Shown one piece after another: positions 46,101-54,385 of a DNA stretch of 64,000 nt. The DNA comes from Marinomonas profundimaris. GTDB lineage: Bacteria > Pseudomonadota > Gammaproteobacteria > Pseudomonadales > Marinomonadaceae. A program made the position numbers and the translations under genes. The stretch is taken from assembly GCF_000508165.1 (NCBI RefSeq), contig NZ_AYOZ01000034.1, forward strand, positions 1 to 64,000, in the 5' to 3' direction. How positions within the stretch are numbered: position 1 is the first letter of the stretch; each line of letters begins with the position of its first letter. The notes beneath the pieces are model-generated. The model was not told the origin of the DNA. It saw only the letters and a list, made by a program, of their open reading frames with translations, and ran no database searches.

Positions 46101-46615
46101 TGCGTGACAATGGGAATAACAAACAAAGCCGACAACGCATAGCCAATCTGCAAAGGAATACCCAACAAGACTTCCAGTGCCGAGGCTAAAATAGCCGCTT
46201 CAATCGCAAAAAAGATAAAAGTGAACATCGCGTAAATCAGCGAGGTAATGGTCGATCCAAGATAGCCAAAACCAGCACCACGAGTCAGTAAATCGATGTC
46301 CAAACCGTGCTTCGCCGAATAATACGCGATAGGAAACCCCGTCACAAAAAACAACGCCAGCACAGTGAGAATCGCCGCCACCGCATTGGTAAAACCATAG
46401 GCAAGCGTGATCACCGCGGCTAAGCCTTCCAGCGCCAAAAACGCCGTCGCACCAAGCGCCGTATGACCAATACGGTCGATGGTCATTCGATGGCCTTGTT
46501 TGGAAATGTGGTCACGCTTGGAGGTATAACGCAAAGCGTAATCTTCCATGGTTTGGTCGGCGACCCACTTGTTGTAGTGGCGTCGCACTTTAAAGATCTT
46601 TTGTGCCGCCGTCAT
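43124..46615 (-). CDS. NCS1-type permease fused to a hybrid histidine kinase
   Basis: This 1163-aa fusion has residues about 45-490 as a 12-helix permease domain resembling NCS1 cytosine/purine/allantoin carriers. The loop at 511-553 carries eight Cys (515, 518, 530, 538, 541, 542, 548, 552) in zinc-ribbon-like spacing. Two more helices (about 585-605 and 622-643), a coiled coil and HisKA with His698 in GISHELRTPLQSI follow. Then come HATPase motifs (NLLSNAVKY, IRDTGLGI, GTGLGLTIV) and a receiver with Asp984. The permease half probably senses or co-transports a nitrogen compound. The gene is 39 bp after ureJ and overlaps a LuxR-type regulator, so a urea-related signal is likely but not shown. 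It is much larger than ordinary permeases or kinases. Confidence 0.88.
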   Translation of the reverse strand: MTAAQKIFKVRRHYNKWVADQTMEDYALRYTSKRDHISKQGHRMTIDRIGHTALGATAFLALEGLAAVITLAYGFTNAVAAILTVLALFFVTGFPIAYYSAKHGLDIDLLTRGAGFGYLGSTITSLIYAMFTFIFFAIEAAILASALEVLLGIPLQIGYALSALFVIPIVTHGIRAISRFQNGTQWIWLSLQVAAIGVVVTQEYQNFEGWTQYAPVNLPQSQYFDWILFGSAASVLFALMAQIGEQVDYLRFFPKKTKKNRKRWWFWLILAGPGWVFIGAIKMLLGSFLAYLAISDGATAIQATDPTYLYQRIFFFLTTSPTTALILAAVFVFICQMKINLTNAYAGSIAWSNFFSRLTHSHPGRVVWLVFNVTIALLLMELGIYQALGAILGVFAIAAVSWLGSLSADLLINKPLGLSPNYVEFKRAHLYDINPVGTGSMLIATTLGLVSYLGVFGEEAKSLCHFISLGSCFICVPLIAWITKGKYYLARQSPELVPMIELAQQRNPHYVTLTCGICENAFETEDMSFCSAYMQPICSLCCSLDVRCLDSCKPQASIAQQSDYFFKLFLPKRLVKALKSRFGRFLSLLTVINIINAALMMLIYRQMAPNSINEEVLLQDTMFALFFTLLIVSGVLSWLFLLAHESRVVAQKESNRQTRKLIREVDAHQETDRALQNAKEQAERANEAKSRYLTGISHELRTPLQSIIGYAQLLSEKANTPSGHQNGLDIIHRSGLYLADLIEGLLDISKIEAGRFDLYRNTVDLPKLIDQLNSMFAMQARDKGILLQAKILAPLPQHVVTDEKRLRQILINLLSNAVKYTPKGSVLFEVNYRNQVAEFVIRDTGLGIKEEHLQRIFDPFERVRDISTGNLPGTGLGLTIVKLLTEVMGGDLQARSVVGEGSEFRVSLMLPWVSQGDSSAYEYKRIVSYRGYQRTLMVVDDDPVVRGLLSDILVPLGFNVLEASDATVCLDELESCSPDLFVLDVSMPGMDGLTLAKLLRDRGYSTPIIMLSADAQENQRKPDEQAAFDQYLVKPVNNSALLDAIKHWLVLDWEYQETELNELEPLPLSLASPRDDQGKHSEPTMIPDHESVRELMAFAEMGYKKGVRGVLDQLGKTEVIDPFHMAQLESLYLSFQFDGIALYIQKHSCAISHVSEKSNDESK

Positions 46616-46654
46616 AGAGTCTCGCGATTAGGCTGTTTTGGCGTAGCAGTCATG

Positions 46655-47227
46655 TTAAGCAACAACCAACAGCAATCCCATAACGGCAATCACCGAACCG
46701 CCGATTCGTGTCATCAATGGCGTCGCCAACAACCCCAAACCAACCCCCATTAGATGCAACGCCACCGTTGCCGCCGCAAAGCCAAGCGCATAGTGCAGGC
46801 CATCCGCGTTTAACGGCATTTCCATTCCGTGGGCAACACCGTGGAATAACGCAAAACTTGCGGCAATCACCACGCACGCCATGACAGGTAAACGCTTAGC
46901 AAATAAGACTAAGGCACCCAATACGATCACCGACAATACAATGCCTTGCTCTACAAAAGGCACACTAAAACCGGCTACGGCGAACGCACCACCAGCCAAC
47001 ATGGTCATAACAAACGCGGTAGGAATCGCCCACAAAGCTCGACCGCCCAAACTGGCTGCCCACAACCCAATCGCCAGCATCGCCAAAAGGTGATCAACGC
47101 CGCCGATAGGGTGATCAAAACCCGCCATAAAACTGGACGAGTGTTCGTGACTCGGGTGTGCAAGTGCCACACCAGACGCCAATAAAAACACCGAGCTAGA
47201 CAATATTCTTACTATAGATAAACGCAT
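46655..47227 (-). CDS. ureJ: HupE/UreJ-family nickel permease-like protein
   Basis: This 190-aa protein has a signal-like N-terminus and about six helices. The family motif HPIGGVDHLLAMLAIGLWA (about 39-57) is followed by LFHGVAHGMEMP and a C-terminal GVGLGLLATPLM; the His residues can handle Ni2+. HupE/UreJ proteins supply nickel to hydrogenase or urease. It is the last urease-linked gene before the permease-kinase, 20 bp after ureG. Confidence 0.88.
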   Translation of the reverse strand: MRLSIVRILSSSVFLLASGVALAHPSHEHSSSFMAGFDHPIGGVDHLLAMLAIGLWAASLGGRALWAIPTAFVMTMLAGGAFAVAGFSVPFVEQGIVLSVIVLGALVLFAKRLPVMACVVIAASFALFHGVAHGMEMPLNADGLHYALGFAAATVALHLMGVGLGLLATPLMTRIGGSVIAVMGLLLVVA

Positions 47228-47247
47228 ATTTTCACCTCATCCTTTGA

Positions 47248-47889
47248 TTAAACAACCGCTTTTGCAGCCGGTAATGGTTTCGTTTCCAACATGCCTTCCG
47301 ACACAATAATCCGAATAATGTCATCCAAACCTTGTGCTTTTTTAAGGTTCGAAAAAATAAACGGACGATCGCCACGCATCATTTTTGCATCACGGTCCAT
47401 TACTTCTAATGACGCGCCAACTAACGGCGCCAAATCGGTTTTGTTAATAATAAGCAAATCCGATTTCGTAATGCCCGGGCCACCTTTCCGAGGGATTTTA
47501 TCCCCTGCCGACACGTCGATCACATAGATCGTGAAATCAGACAACTCTGGGCTAAACGTGGCGCTCAGGTTGTCTCCGCCGCTTTCTACGAACACTACGT
47601 CCAACTCACCGTGACGCGCTAATAACTGATCAATGGCCGCCAAATTCATCGACGCATCTTCACGAATCGCCGTATGTGGACAGCCGCCCGTTTCGACACC
47701 AACAATACGGTCGGCGTCTAACGCTTCGTGTTCCGTCAAAAATTTCGCGTCTTCTTGGGTGTAAATGTCATTGGTGACCACGGCGATGTTGTAATGATCT
47801 CGCAAGGCAGAACATAAAGAGCGTAAAAGCGCCGTTTTACCTGACCCGACCGGGCCGCCCACACCAATTCGCAATGTTTGTTTTTTCAT
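47248..47889 (-). CDS. ureG: Urease accessory GTPase
   Basis: This 213-aa SIMIBI-class GTPase drives nickel insertion into urease with UreD, UreF and UreE. It shows the P-loop [22 protein letters not shown] switch, the metal-binding Cys-Pro-His motif in [37 protein letters not shown] and the base motif NKTDLAP. It is a full-length, standard UreG. A REP-like element lies between it and ureF. Confidence 0.96.
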   Translation of the reverse strand: MKKQTLRIGVGGPVGSGKTALLRSLCSALRDHYNIAVVTNDIYTQEDAKFLTEHEALDADRIVGVETGGCPHTAIREDASMNLAAIDQLLARHGELDVVFVESGGDNLSATFSPELSDFTIYVIDVSAGDKIPRKGGPGITKSDLLIINKTDLAPLVGASLEVMDRDAKMMRGDRPFIFSNLKKAQGLDDIIRIIVSEGMLETKPLPAAKAVV

Positions 47890-47940
47890 ACTGGGTTCCT
47901 TTTAAAAATAAATTAGAAAATTTATGGTTAGACCAATCAC

Positions 47941-48017
47941 TTGTAGGTCGGCATTTATGCCGACAAAAACTCGCCACAACAAATTACGTCTTGTCGGGCT
48001 AAAGCCGCGACCTACAA
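47941..48017. repeat. REP-like inverted pair between ureF and ureG
   Basis: Two hairpin units, starting TTGTAGGTCGGCATTTATGC (47941-47964) and ending GCCGCGACCTACAA (47991-48017), are inverted relative to each other. A related unit (TAGGTCG...CTTTAGCCCGAC) lies at 58885-58907. This is the usual layout of bacterial REP/BIME elements and could stabilise the ureF message or damp expression of ureGJ. Confidence 0.7.
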
Positions 48018-48064
48018 AACCCAATGCCTCATTAGGGTTGATCAGGCTAAATTGACCACTTCAC

Positions 48065-48742
48065 CTAAGACCGAAACAGCCGCGAATATTGTGTTTCATG
48101 CTGTGCGCTGGCAATGGCAATCGTTGGTAACCCCGCGCCGATACGATCTTCTTCAACCGTAAGTGACAATTCGATGGCTTGCTGAATGTCGCCCTGTAAT
48201 TCGCCAAGCAATGCTTGCGCTTGTGTTTGCCCCAGCGGCACTAGCTTGGTCGCGGCGGCAATTTGGTTTTCAAGCCAAGACCAGGCAAAACCAAGCGCCG
48301 CAAGATCAAACTCCATCTGCCAATGATGCGCGGCAATCGCAAACAAGGTGACAAAACTGATGTCTTCCGAGCGTTCAAACGGTGCGTCTATTTCTAAACT
48401 GCGCATTAATCGAGATAACGCTTCGCCCATCGCGGTATCGTTCAGGCGCAATTCTTTGGTTTCCCGACAGGCCAACACCAAATCATTCAGTTCCAATAAA
48501 CGCGCGGTGTTTTCTTGTTTCGCAGCGTCCATACACAAACGTAAAACGGGCAAATCGACCCGCGCGACCGACTGCTGAATTTGCAACCCAATCCAATCCG
48601 ATACGTTGGCTTTATTTTTTACCCAACCTTGGTCGATGGCGTATTCCATGCCTTGAGAAAACGCATAACCTCCAACAGGCAAGCTCACGCTACTGAGCTG
48701 CAACAAGCGCAATAAGCTCGCCTCAGTGGTGACTATGGCCAT
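48065..48742 (-). CDS. ureF: Urease accessory protein UreF
   Basis: This 225-aa helical protein has the opening LLRLLQLSSVSLPVGGYAFSQGMEYAIDQGW, then ETKELRLNDTAMGEALSRLM and a conserved C-terminal region ending QHETQYSRLFRS. It acts with UreD and UreG on apo-urease to gate nickel delivery. ATG 48742 is preceded by GGAGG at eight bases; the open frame further upstream (48814) reads through the ureE end. The 5' end overlaps ureE by 20 bases. Confidence 0.94.
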   Translation of the reverse strand: MAIVTTEASLLRLLQLSSVSLPVGGYAFSQGMEYAIDQGWVKNKANVSDWIGLQIQQSVARVDLPVLRLCMDAAKQENTARLLELNDLVLACRETKELRLNDTAMGEALSRLMRSLEIDAPFERSEDISFVTLFAIAAHHWQMEFDLAALGFAWSWLENQIAAATKLVPLGQTQAQALLGELQGDIQQAIELSLTVEEDRIGAGLPTIAIASAQHETQYSRLFRS

Positions 48743-49196
48743 GACTATTTCCTCCAGAACTATTTCCTCCAGAACTATAGGCTCCAGATTCTGGCACAAA
48801 CACGGCGTCTTCATGGCTGACGATCAAGCCCAACATGTGCAGCATGTCCTCCAATACATGATCCGGTTTAATGCGTAACCAGCGCTCGCCAACTTGGATC
48901 TTGGTGTGGCGATTGCCTAAGTGATAACAAGCTTTGGAAAAGGCTTCCCAATCTTCACAGCTGGCGTGCGCCACGTCTTCCACCGCGCCATTCACTTGAA
49001 CGATTTTGCCGCATTCGGACTTTAAGAATTCGCCAACCAAGAGCGGTTTTCCACGCTCAAGGAAAACACGAACGTCTTCGTTGTTGTCTCCGACCAATTT
49101 AAGGCGACCACGATCACGTTGTTCGTGCGTCAGCGTCACGGTGGTGTGGACTGGATCATGGCAATGGGTGCCTAATCGTTCGTAAATATCTAGCAT
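48723..49196 (-). CDS. ureE: Urease nickel metallochaperone UreE
   Basis: This 157-aa protein has the UreE N-terminal domain (VTLTHEQRDRGRLKLVGDN) and C-terminal ferredoxin-like domain (CYHLGNRHTKIQVGERWLRI, DHVLEDMLHMLGL). It delivers nickel to the UreDFG complex. The C-terminus has two SSGGN units and then HGHSHH, a short His-rich nickel-binding tail. The SSGGN units are encoded by a 15-bp tandem repeat that also carries the ureF ribosome-binding site. Confidence 0.93.
   Translation of the reverse strand: MLDIYERLGTHCHDPVHTTVTLTHEQRDRGRLKLVGDNNEDVRVFLERGKPLLVGEFLKSECGKIVQVNGAVEDVAHASCEDWEAFSKACYHLGNRHTKIQVGERWLRIKPDHVLEDMLHMLGLIVSHEDAVFVPESGAYSSGGNSSGGNSHGHSHH
48744..48773 (-). repeat. Two tandem 15-bp units at the ureE/ureF junction
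   Basis: ACTATTTCCTCCAGA (plus strand) occurs twice without a gap. On the coding strand each unit contains GGAGG, so the duplication supplies a second Shine-Dalgarno sequence ahead of ureF and adds five residues to UreE without a frameshift. Confidence 0.92.
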
Positions 49197-49241
49197 CGTA
49201 TGTTCCTAAAAAAGAGCTTAAAACTGTTTATAAAAAGAGTA

Positions 49242-50948
49242 CTAAAACAATGTATAAAGCTGAGCCAAAGGCAATATTTCCGCGGGTTCACACGTTAACA
49301 ATTCGCCATCGGCACGCACTTCATAGGTTTGCGGGTCAACGGTAATACTTGGCAGCCAGTCGTTGTGAATCATGTCGAGTTTGGAAATGTTGCGGGTGTT
49401 TTTACACGCCACCAAAGCCCGATCCAAACCAAGGGATTCTTTCAAGCCATTGTTCAGTGCCGCTTTGGAAACAAAGGTCACCGACGTGGCCGCCGCGGCT
49501 TTGCCAAAAGAACCAAACATCGGGCGATAATGCACGGGCTGCGGCGTTGGAATCGAGGCATTTGGGTCGCCCATTGGTGCGCTGGCGATCATGCCGCCCT
49601 TGATAATCATCGAAGGCTTAACACCAAAGAACGCGGGTTTCCACAAGACCAAATCGGCCAATTTACCCGGTTCAATCGAACCGACTTCATCACTAATGCC
49701 ATGTGCAATCGCTGGATTAATGGTGTACTTGGCAATGTAGCGACGAGCACGGAAGTTATCCGCGCCCAATTCTTGATCTTCTGCCAACAAACCAAACTGC
49801 TGCTTCATTTTGTGAGCGGTTTGCCATGTACGAGTCACGACTTCGCCCACGCGCCCCATGGCTTGGGAGTCGGACGAGATCATACTGAACGCGCCACGAT
49901 CGTGAAGAATGTCTTCCGCCGCGATGGTTTCTTTTCGAATCCGCGAATCCGCAAACGCCACGTCTTCCGGAATATTGCTGTCCAAATGGTGACACACCAT
50001 CAGCATGTCCAAATGCTCGTCTACCGTGTTGCGCGTATAAGGTCGCGTCGGATTGGTCGATGATGGTAAAACGTTAGGATTCGAACAGGCTTGAATAATG
50101 TCTGGCGCATGACCGCCGCCCGCGCCTTCCGTGTGATAGGTGTGAATGACACGATCTTTAAAAGCCGCTAAGGTGCTATCAACAAAACCGGACTCATTTA
50201 ACGTATCAGTGTGAATCGCCACTTGTACGTCGTATTTTTCCGCCACACTCAAACAGCAATCGATCGACGCGGGCGTGGTGCCCCAATCTTCATGCAGTTT
50301 TAAACCACAAGCGCCCGCTTCGAGCTGCTCTTCTAGCGCTTCTGGCAGACTGGCGTTGCCTTTGCCAAGAAAGCCTAAGTTCATCGGCATGCTGTCGGTG
50401 GCTTGCAACATTTTACCAAGATACCAAGGCCCCGGCGTACAAGTGGTCGCTTTGGTGCCCGTCGCTGGGCCAGTACCACCACCAATCATAGTGGTGACGC
50501 CAGAGGTTAAGGCTTCTTCTATTTGTTGCGGACAAATAAAGTGAATGTGCGCGTCAATGCCACCCGCGGTCAAAATAGAACCTTCGCCAGCGATCACTTC
50601 GGTTCCCGGCCCAACCACAATATCGACGTTATCTTGCACGTCTGGATTGCCCGCTTTGCCAACTTTAAAAATGCGGCCTTCTTTAATACCAACGTCGCCT
50701 TTCACGATGCCCCAATGATCCAGCACCAAGGCGTTGGTGATGACCAAGTCCACGGCAATATCATTGGTTACTTGGCTTTGCCCCATGCCGTCACGAATGA
50801 CTTTACCACCGCCGAATTTCACTTCGTCGCCGTACACGGTGAAATCTTTTTCCACCTGAATCCAAATATCGGTATCGCCTAAACGCACGCGGTCGCCTGT
50901 GGTTGGGCCGAACATCTGAGCGTAACTTTGTCTATCCATCGTCGCCAT
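49242..50948 (-). CDS. ureC: Urease alpha (catalytic) subunit
   Basis: This 568-aa enzyme hydrolyses urea to ammonia and carbamate. All key residues of the nickel amidohydrolase centre are present, with numbering close to the Klebsiella enzyme: His134 and His136 (HIHF), carbamylated Lys217 (GLKLHED), His246, His272, and Cys319-His320 in the mobile flap (MVCHH). ureB overlaps its start codon and ureE follows. The protein appears fully functional. Confidence 0.98.
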   Translation of the reverse strand: MATMDRQSYAQMFGPTTGDRVRLGDTDIWIQVEKDFTVYGDEVKFGGGKVIRDGMGQSQVTNDIAVDLVITNALVLDHWGIVKGDVGIKEGRIFKVGKAGNPDVQDNVDIVVGPGTEVIAGEGSILTAGGIDAHIHFICPQQIEEALTSGVTTMIGGGTGPATGTKATTCTPGPWYLGKMLQATDSMPMNLGFLGKGNASLPEALEEQLEAGACGLKLHEDWGTTPASIDCCLSVAEKYDVQVAIHTDTLNESGFVDSTLAAFKDRVIHTYHTEGAGGGHAPDIIQACSNPNVLPSSTNPTRPYTRNTVDEHLDMLMVCHHLDSNIPEDVAFADSRIRKETIAAEDILHDRGAFSMISSDSQAMGRVGEVVTRTWQTAHKMKQQFGLLAEDQELGADNFRARRYIAKYTINPAIAHGISDEVGSIEPGKLADLVLWKPAFFGVKPSMIIKGGMIASAPMGDPNASIPTPQPVHYRPMFGSFGKAAAATSVTFVSKAALNNGLKESLGLDRALVACKNTRNISKLDMIHNDWLPSITVDPQTYEVRADGELLTCEPAEILPLAQLYTLF

Positions 50949-51265
50949 TATTCAGCTCCTTCCAATGTGCCCATGACGTCACCACGGAAACCATAAATGG
51001 TTTTCGTGCCAGCGTATTCGACCAGTTCCACTTCGCGGCCTTGGCCAGGTTCAAAGCGAACCGCCGTGCCAGAGGCAATGTTCAAACGGAAGCCTTTGCT
51101 CACTTCGCGATTAAAAGACAAGGCGGGGTTCACTTCATAAAAATGGTAATGGGAGCCAATTTGCACAGGGCGATCACCCGTGTTTTCGACACGAACCTTC
51201 ACCGTCTTTCGACCCACATTGAGTTCAATATCGCCGTCGGCAACCTGTATTTCACCTGGAATCAT
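50948..51265 (-). CDS. ureB: Urease beta subunit
   Basis: This 105-aa protein opens [46 protein letters not shown] and ends [10 protein letters not shown], as in three-subunit bacterial ureases. It is a structural subunit that pairs with UreA and UreC. Its stop overlaps the ureC start by one base. A 159-bp gap without a gene separates it from ureA, wider than usual for this operon. Confidence 0.97.
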   Translation of the reverse strand: MIPGEIQVADGDIELNVGRKTVKVRVENTGDRPVQIGSHYHFYEVNPALSFNREVSKGFRLNIASGTAVRFEPGQGREVELVEYAGTKTIYGFRGDVMGTLEGAE

Positions 51266-51424
51266 GATGTTTTCCTTTTAAAAAAAAGAACCTGACACAT
51301 ACGTTTAATGACGTTACGAGCGAAGCCAAGACGAGGCAAAAACAGACGAAAAAGCGGAGTTTATGGGTTATAAATGAGCATTTTGAGTCTGTTTTTAACA
51401 AAGTATTGACGAGCACAGTAGTCA

Positions 51425-51727
51425 TTAATTTATAGGATTATGGACAGTGACTAACTTAGTACCATCTGGAAACGTCGCTTCCACCTGCACTTCGTGGATC
51501 AACTCCACCACACCGTCCATCACTTGTTCCGCGCTTAATAGGGTTTTGCCGTAAGCCATTAACTCGGCCACGGTTTTGCCATCGCGAGCGCCTTCGATAA
51601 TTTCCATAGTGATAAACGCCATGGCTTCGGGGTAATTCAATTTAAGACCACGATTCAAACGGCGCTCAGCCAGCAAAGCGGCGGTAAACACAAGCAGCTT
51701 GTCTTTTTCTCTTGGAAGTAGTTCCAT
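51425..51727 (-). CDS. ureA: Urease gamma subunit
   Basis: This 100-aa protein opens [20 protein letters not shown], with [19 protein letters not shown] and a C-terminal [18 protein letters not shown], all conserved in UreA. It builds the trimer-of-trimers with UreB and UreC. ureD lies upstream by 86 bp. Confidence 0.97.
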   Translation of the reverse strand: MELLPREKDKLLVFTAALLAERRLNRGLKLNYPEAMAFITMEIIEGARDGKTVAELMAYGKTLLSAEQVMDGVVELIHEVQVEATFPDGTKLVTVHNPIN

Positions 51728-51790
51728 TTTTATGCCTCTTCATGTGACTTTCACATTATTTTTTTTGAACCAGAATGATGCGTTCGCACC

Positions 51791-51824
51791 TTTTTAGGTC
51801 GACCGCGCTTTTTTTAGGTCGACC
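51791..51824. repeat. 20-bp tandem duplication at the ureD stop
   Basis: TTTTTAGGTCGACC occurs at 51791-51804 and 51811-51824, 20 bases apart. The right copy contains the last codons and stop of ureD; the left copy lies just past it. GTCGAC within each is palindromic. Confidence 0.85.
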
Positions 51825-52740
51825 AGATCCTTGGTTCGTTGCTTTCTTTTCCTAGTAACGCCGGACGAATGTCTTGCCAGCATTGAATAAATAACTGTTT
51901 CACTTGTTCCGAATCATCATGAAGACTTCGAACCATGATGAACTCGCCCACCAGACTGACGCCACTTAATGAACCATGCTGAGTACAACGCTGGCGCAGC
52001 TTGTCGATTAATTCGTCATGATTGTCTAAATTAGAAGGGTCTGGGGATTCAAACGGCCCAGCAATCATCAAACCATTGATTGGCTTGCCATCGAGTCCTG
52101 CTTTGGCCGAAAAAAGAGCTCGGCTGTTATCATCAATCACCAAGCGTTCACGAACTTTAAGACGACCGTTTTGACGTATCTGAAAGCCTTGCTCTGCGTG
52201 GCCTTCGCCAAAATCTTGATGGTTGGCCGGTAAGCCGAAACAGGTGATTTCCCAGCCAATAAACTTAGCGTTATCGGCAAGGTCGATACTGTTTTCAAGG
52301 CGAGTATGGGCGTTTGGGTAAAGGATGGTTTCCTGTGGTAACCATTCCATCAGGCTGTTTTCAGCGACGTTTAATTGCGTCACTTGGTGTTGCAGCGTTT
52401 TGTCTTCACGAGCGCGATACACTCGACCAGCACCCGGCATGGTGATTAAAACATGTGTGTTTTCTGCAAGATTTGCCGTAATCGTGAGCCGATCACCCGA
52501 TACCAAGCCTCCCGGCGGATGCAATAAATACACATGCGCCGTGTCTCGACCTTCTGGATAAAACGGCTTTTGCACATACAAAGGCCCTTTGTGATCGCAG
52601 GTTTTCAGCACCGTACCGCGAGCGGTTTGGCAAAAACCCAAGGTAAGAAACGCATGCCATTGGGACGCTGGCGCTTCCACGGATGGCATGGGTTGTAGAT
52701 GATGATTTTCTGCTAAAGCAAGATTATGTTTATTATTCAT
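51814..52740 (-). CDS. ureD: Urease accessory protein UreD
   Basis: This 308-aa protein is recognised from LYVQKPFYPEGRDTAHVYLLHPPGGLVSGDRLTI near the N-terminus, TMPGAGRVYRAREDKTLQHQVTQL, MEWLPQETILYPNAHTRLENSI and FIGWEITCFGLPA, all typical of UreD/UreH. It is the scaffold that binds apo-urease and recruits UreF and UreG. The frame can extend to a GTG at 52779, but I prefer ATG 52740. It is 75 bp after urtE, so transport and urease genes are probably co-transcribed. Confidence 0.93.
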   Translation of the reverse strand: MNNKHNLALAENHHLQPMPSVEAPASQWHAFLTLGFCQTARGTVLKTCDHKGPLYVQKPFYPEGRDTAHVYLLHPPGGLVSGDRLTITANLAENTHVLITMPGAGRVYRAREDKTLQHQVTQLNVAENSLMEWLPQETILYPNAHTRLENSIDLADNAKFIGWEITCFGLPANHQDFGEGHAEQGFQIRQNGRLKVRERLVIDDNSRALFSAKAGLDGKPINGLMIAGPFESPDPSNLDNHDELIDKLRQRCTQHGSLSGVSLVGEFIMVRSLHDDSEQVKQLFIQCWQDIRPALLGKESNEPRIWST

Positions 52741-52814
52741 TAATGCCCTATAAGCGTTTTGCGCGTGGCGGCTAATCACCTTTCAATGCAAAAACTAGAC
52801 CTGCGAGAACGGAA

Positions 52815-53522
52815 CTAGACCGCCAAATACTGCTTAATCAAGGTATCGTTAAGATTTTCCATTTTATCCGCCGCCACAATGCGCCCCTTTTCCATCAGGC
52901 GAAACTCCTTACCGACACGACGTGCAAAACCCAATTTCTGCTCCACCAAAATCACAGTGAGACCTTCTTCTTTATTGAGTTTTAGAATGACGTCGCCGAT
53001 TTGCTTAACAATATTGGGCTGAATACCTTCATTGGGTTCGTCCAAAATCAACACGCTGGGCTCCAAAACCAAGGCGCGACCAATCGCCAGCTGTTGTTGC
53101 TGTCCGCCGGACAAATCGCCACCACGACGATGCAGCATGTCATTTAATACGGGGAAGAGTTCGAAGATTTTGTCTGGGATCTCTTTTGGGCTGTCTTTCG
53201 TGCGCTTACCACGAACAGGCAAACCAATACGTAGATTTTCCTCGACCGTTAACATAGGGAAAATATCCCGCCCTTGGGGAACGTAACCAATGCCTGAATA
53301 AGCGCGCTTTTCTGCGCTTTGCTTATTTAAGGTTTCGCCTTCCATGGTAATCTCGCCGCTTTTGATTGGCAGCAAGCCCATGATGGCTTTGAGTAAAGTG
53401 GTTTTGCCCACGCCGTTACGACCCATGATGCAAGTAATCGAGCCAGCTTCTATTTCTAAATCCAACCCCCAAAGAATCTGCGTGCCGCCGTAGAGTTGAT
53501 CGACCTTATTAATTGAAATCAT
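52815..53522 (-). CDS. urtE: Urea ABC transporter ATPase UrtE
   Basis: This 235-aa LivF-type ATPase has Walker A GRNGVGKTT, signature LSGGQQQQLAIGRAL, Walker B VLILDEPNEGIQP and the switch VEQKLGFARRVG. DEPNEGIQPNIV is typical of UrtE rather than general branched-chain amino-acid systems. It pairs with UrtD to power urea import. Start and stop overlap neighbours by 4 bases. Confidence 0.95.
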   Translation of the reverse strand: MISINKVDQLYGGTQILWGLDLEIEAGSITCIMGRNGVGKTTLLKAIMGLLPIKSGEITMEGETLNKQSAEKRAYSGIGYVPQGRDIFPMLTVEENLRIGLPVRGKRTKDSPKEIPDKIFELFPVLNDMLHRRGGDLSGGQQQQLAIGRALVLEPSVLILDEPNEGIQPNIVKQIGDVILKLNKEEGLTVILVEQKLGFARRVGKEFRLMEKGRIVAADKMENLNDTLIKQYLAV

Positions 53523-54385
53523 GCTATTTCTTCTCCCGCCGCTTCTTCTCCAAGGTACACTTCAATTACGTCCTTATTGCTTTGAATCTGATCCATAGTG
53601 CCTTCGGCCAACACAGAGCCCTGATGCAAAACGGTCACCGTTCGCGCAATGCTGCGGACAAATTCCATGTCATGTTCGACCACAATTACCGTGCGCTCGC
53701 CTGCCAAAGACGTCAGTAATTCCGCCGTTCGTTCGGTTTCTTGTGCTGTCATGCCAGCTACGGGTTCATCGATTAATAAGAGCCGCGGATCGGCCGCCAA
53801 CAACATGCCAATCTCCAGCCATTGCTTTTGACCATGGGACAAGGCACCCGCCAACATAAAGCGATGCTTGGCTAAGCCAATGGTTTTTAGCACGTCATCG
53901 ATTCGGTCAATTTGCGTTGGCGTTAAACGCGAGAACAAGGTCGGCAATACACGCTTGTCGGTTTTCAACGACAGCTCCAAATTGTCGAACACGGTTTGTT
54001 CTTCAAATACCGTGGGCTTTTGGAATTTACGACCGATGCCAAGCTGTGCAATTTCGGCTTCGTCTTTGTTCAATAGGTTGTGATTTTGCCCGAAGTAAAC
54101 CGTACCGGAATCGCACTGAGTTTTGCCGGTGATTACGTCCATCAAGGTGGTTTTTCCTGCGCCATTGGCGCCAATCAAACAACGCAATTCTCCGTCATTG
54201 ATATACAGATTCAAATTATTCAGAGCTTTGAATCCGTCAAAGCTCAAGTTCAAATCTTCCACATACAAAATCATTTGATTGCCAACATTGACCTGCGCTT
54301 GCTCTGGCGCCAGAAACGGCCACACCTGATCGCGACGAAAAAATTCACGCGTGCTTTCTAATCCATTCAAAGCTAAAGCGCTCAT
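53519..54385 (-). CDS. urtD: Urea ABC transporter ATPase UrtD
   Basis: This 288-aa LivG-type ATPase has Walker A GANGAGKTT within CLIGANGAGKTTLMDVITGKT, signature LSHGQKQWLEIGM, Walker B LLLIDEPVAGMTAQE and H-loop VVEHDMEFV. LSHGQKQWLEI is characteristic of UrtD. It has a 35-residue N-terminal extension before the ATPase core. It overlaps urtC and urtE by 4 bases each. Confidence 0.95.
   Translation of the reverse strand: MSALALNGLESTREFFRRDQVWPFLAPEQAQVNVGNQMILYVEDLNLSFDGFKALNNLNLYINDGELRCLIGANGAGKTTLMDVITGKTQCDSGTVYFGQNHNLLNKDEAEIAQLGIGRKFQKPTVFEEQTVFDNLELSLKTDKRVLPTLFSRLTPTQIDRIDDVLKTIGLAKHRFMLAGALSHGQKQWLEIGMLLAADPRLLLIDEPVAGMTAQETERTAELLTSLAGERTVIVVEHDMEFVRSIARTVTVLHQGSVLAEGTMDQIQSNKDVIEVYLGEEAAGEEIA

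Noticed and set aside
49329-50063. A 244-codon open frame on the plus strand opposite ureC
   Set aside because: It lies entirely antisense to an intact, motif-complete urease subunit. Its composition (rich in Arg, His and Asn) reflects the reverse strand of a coding gene.
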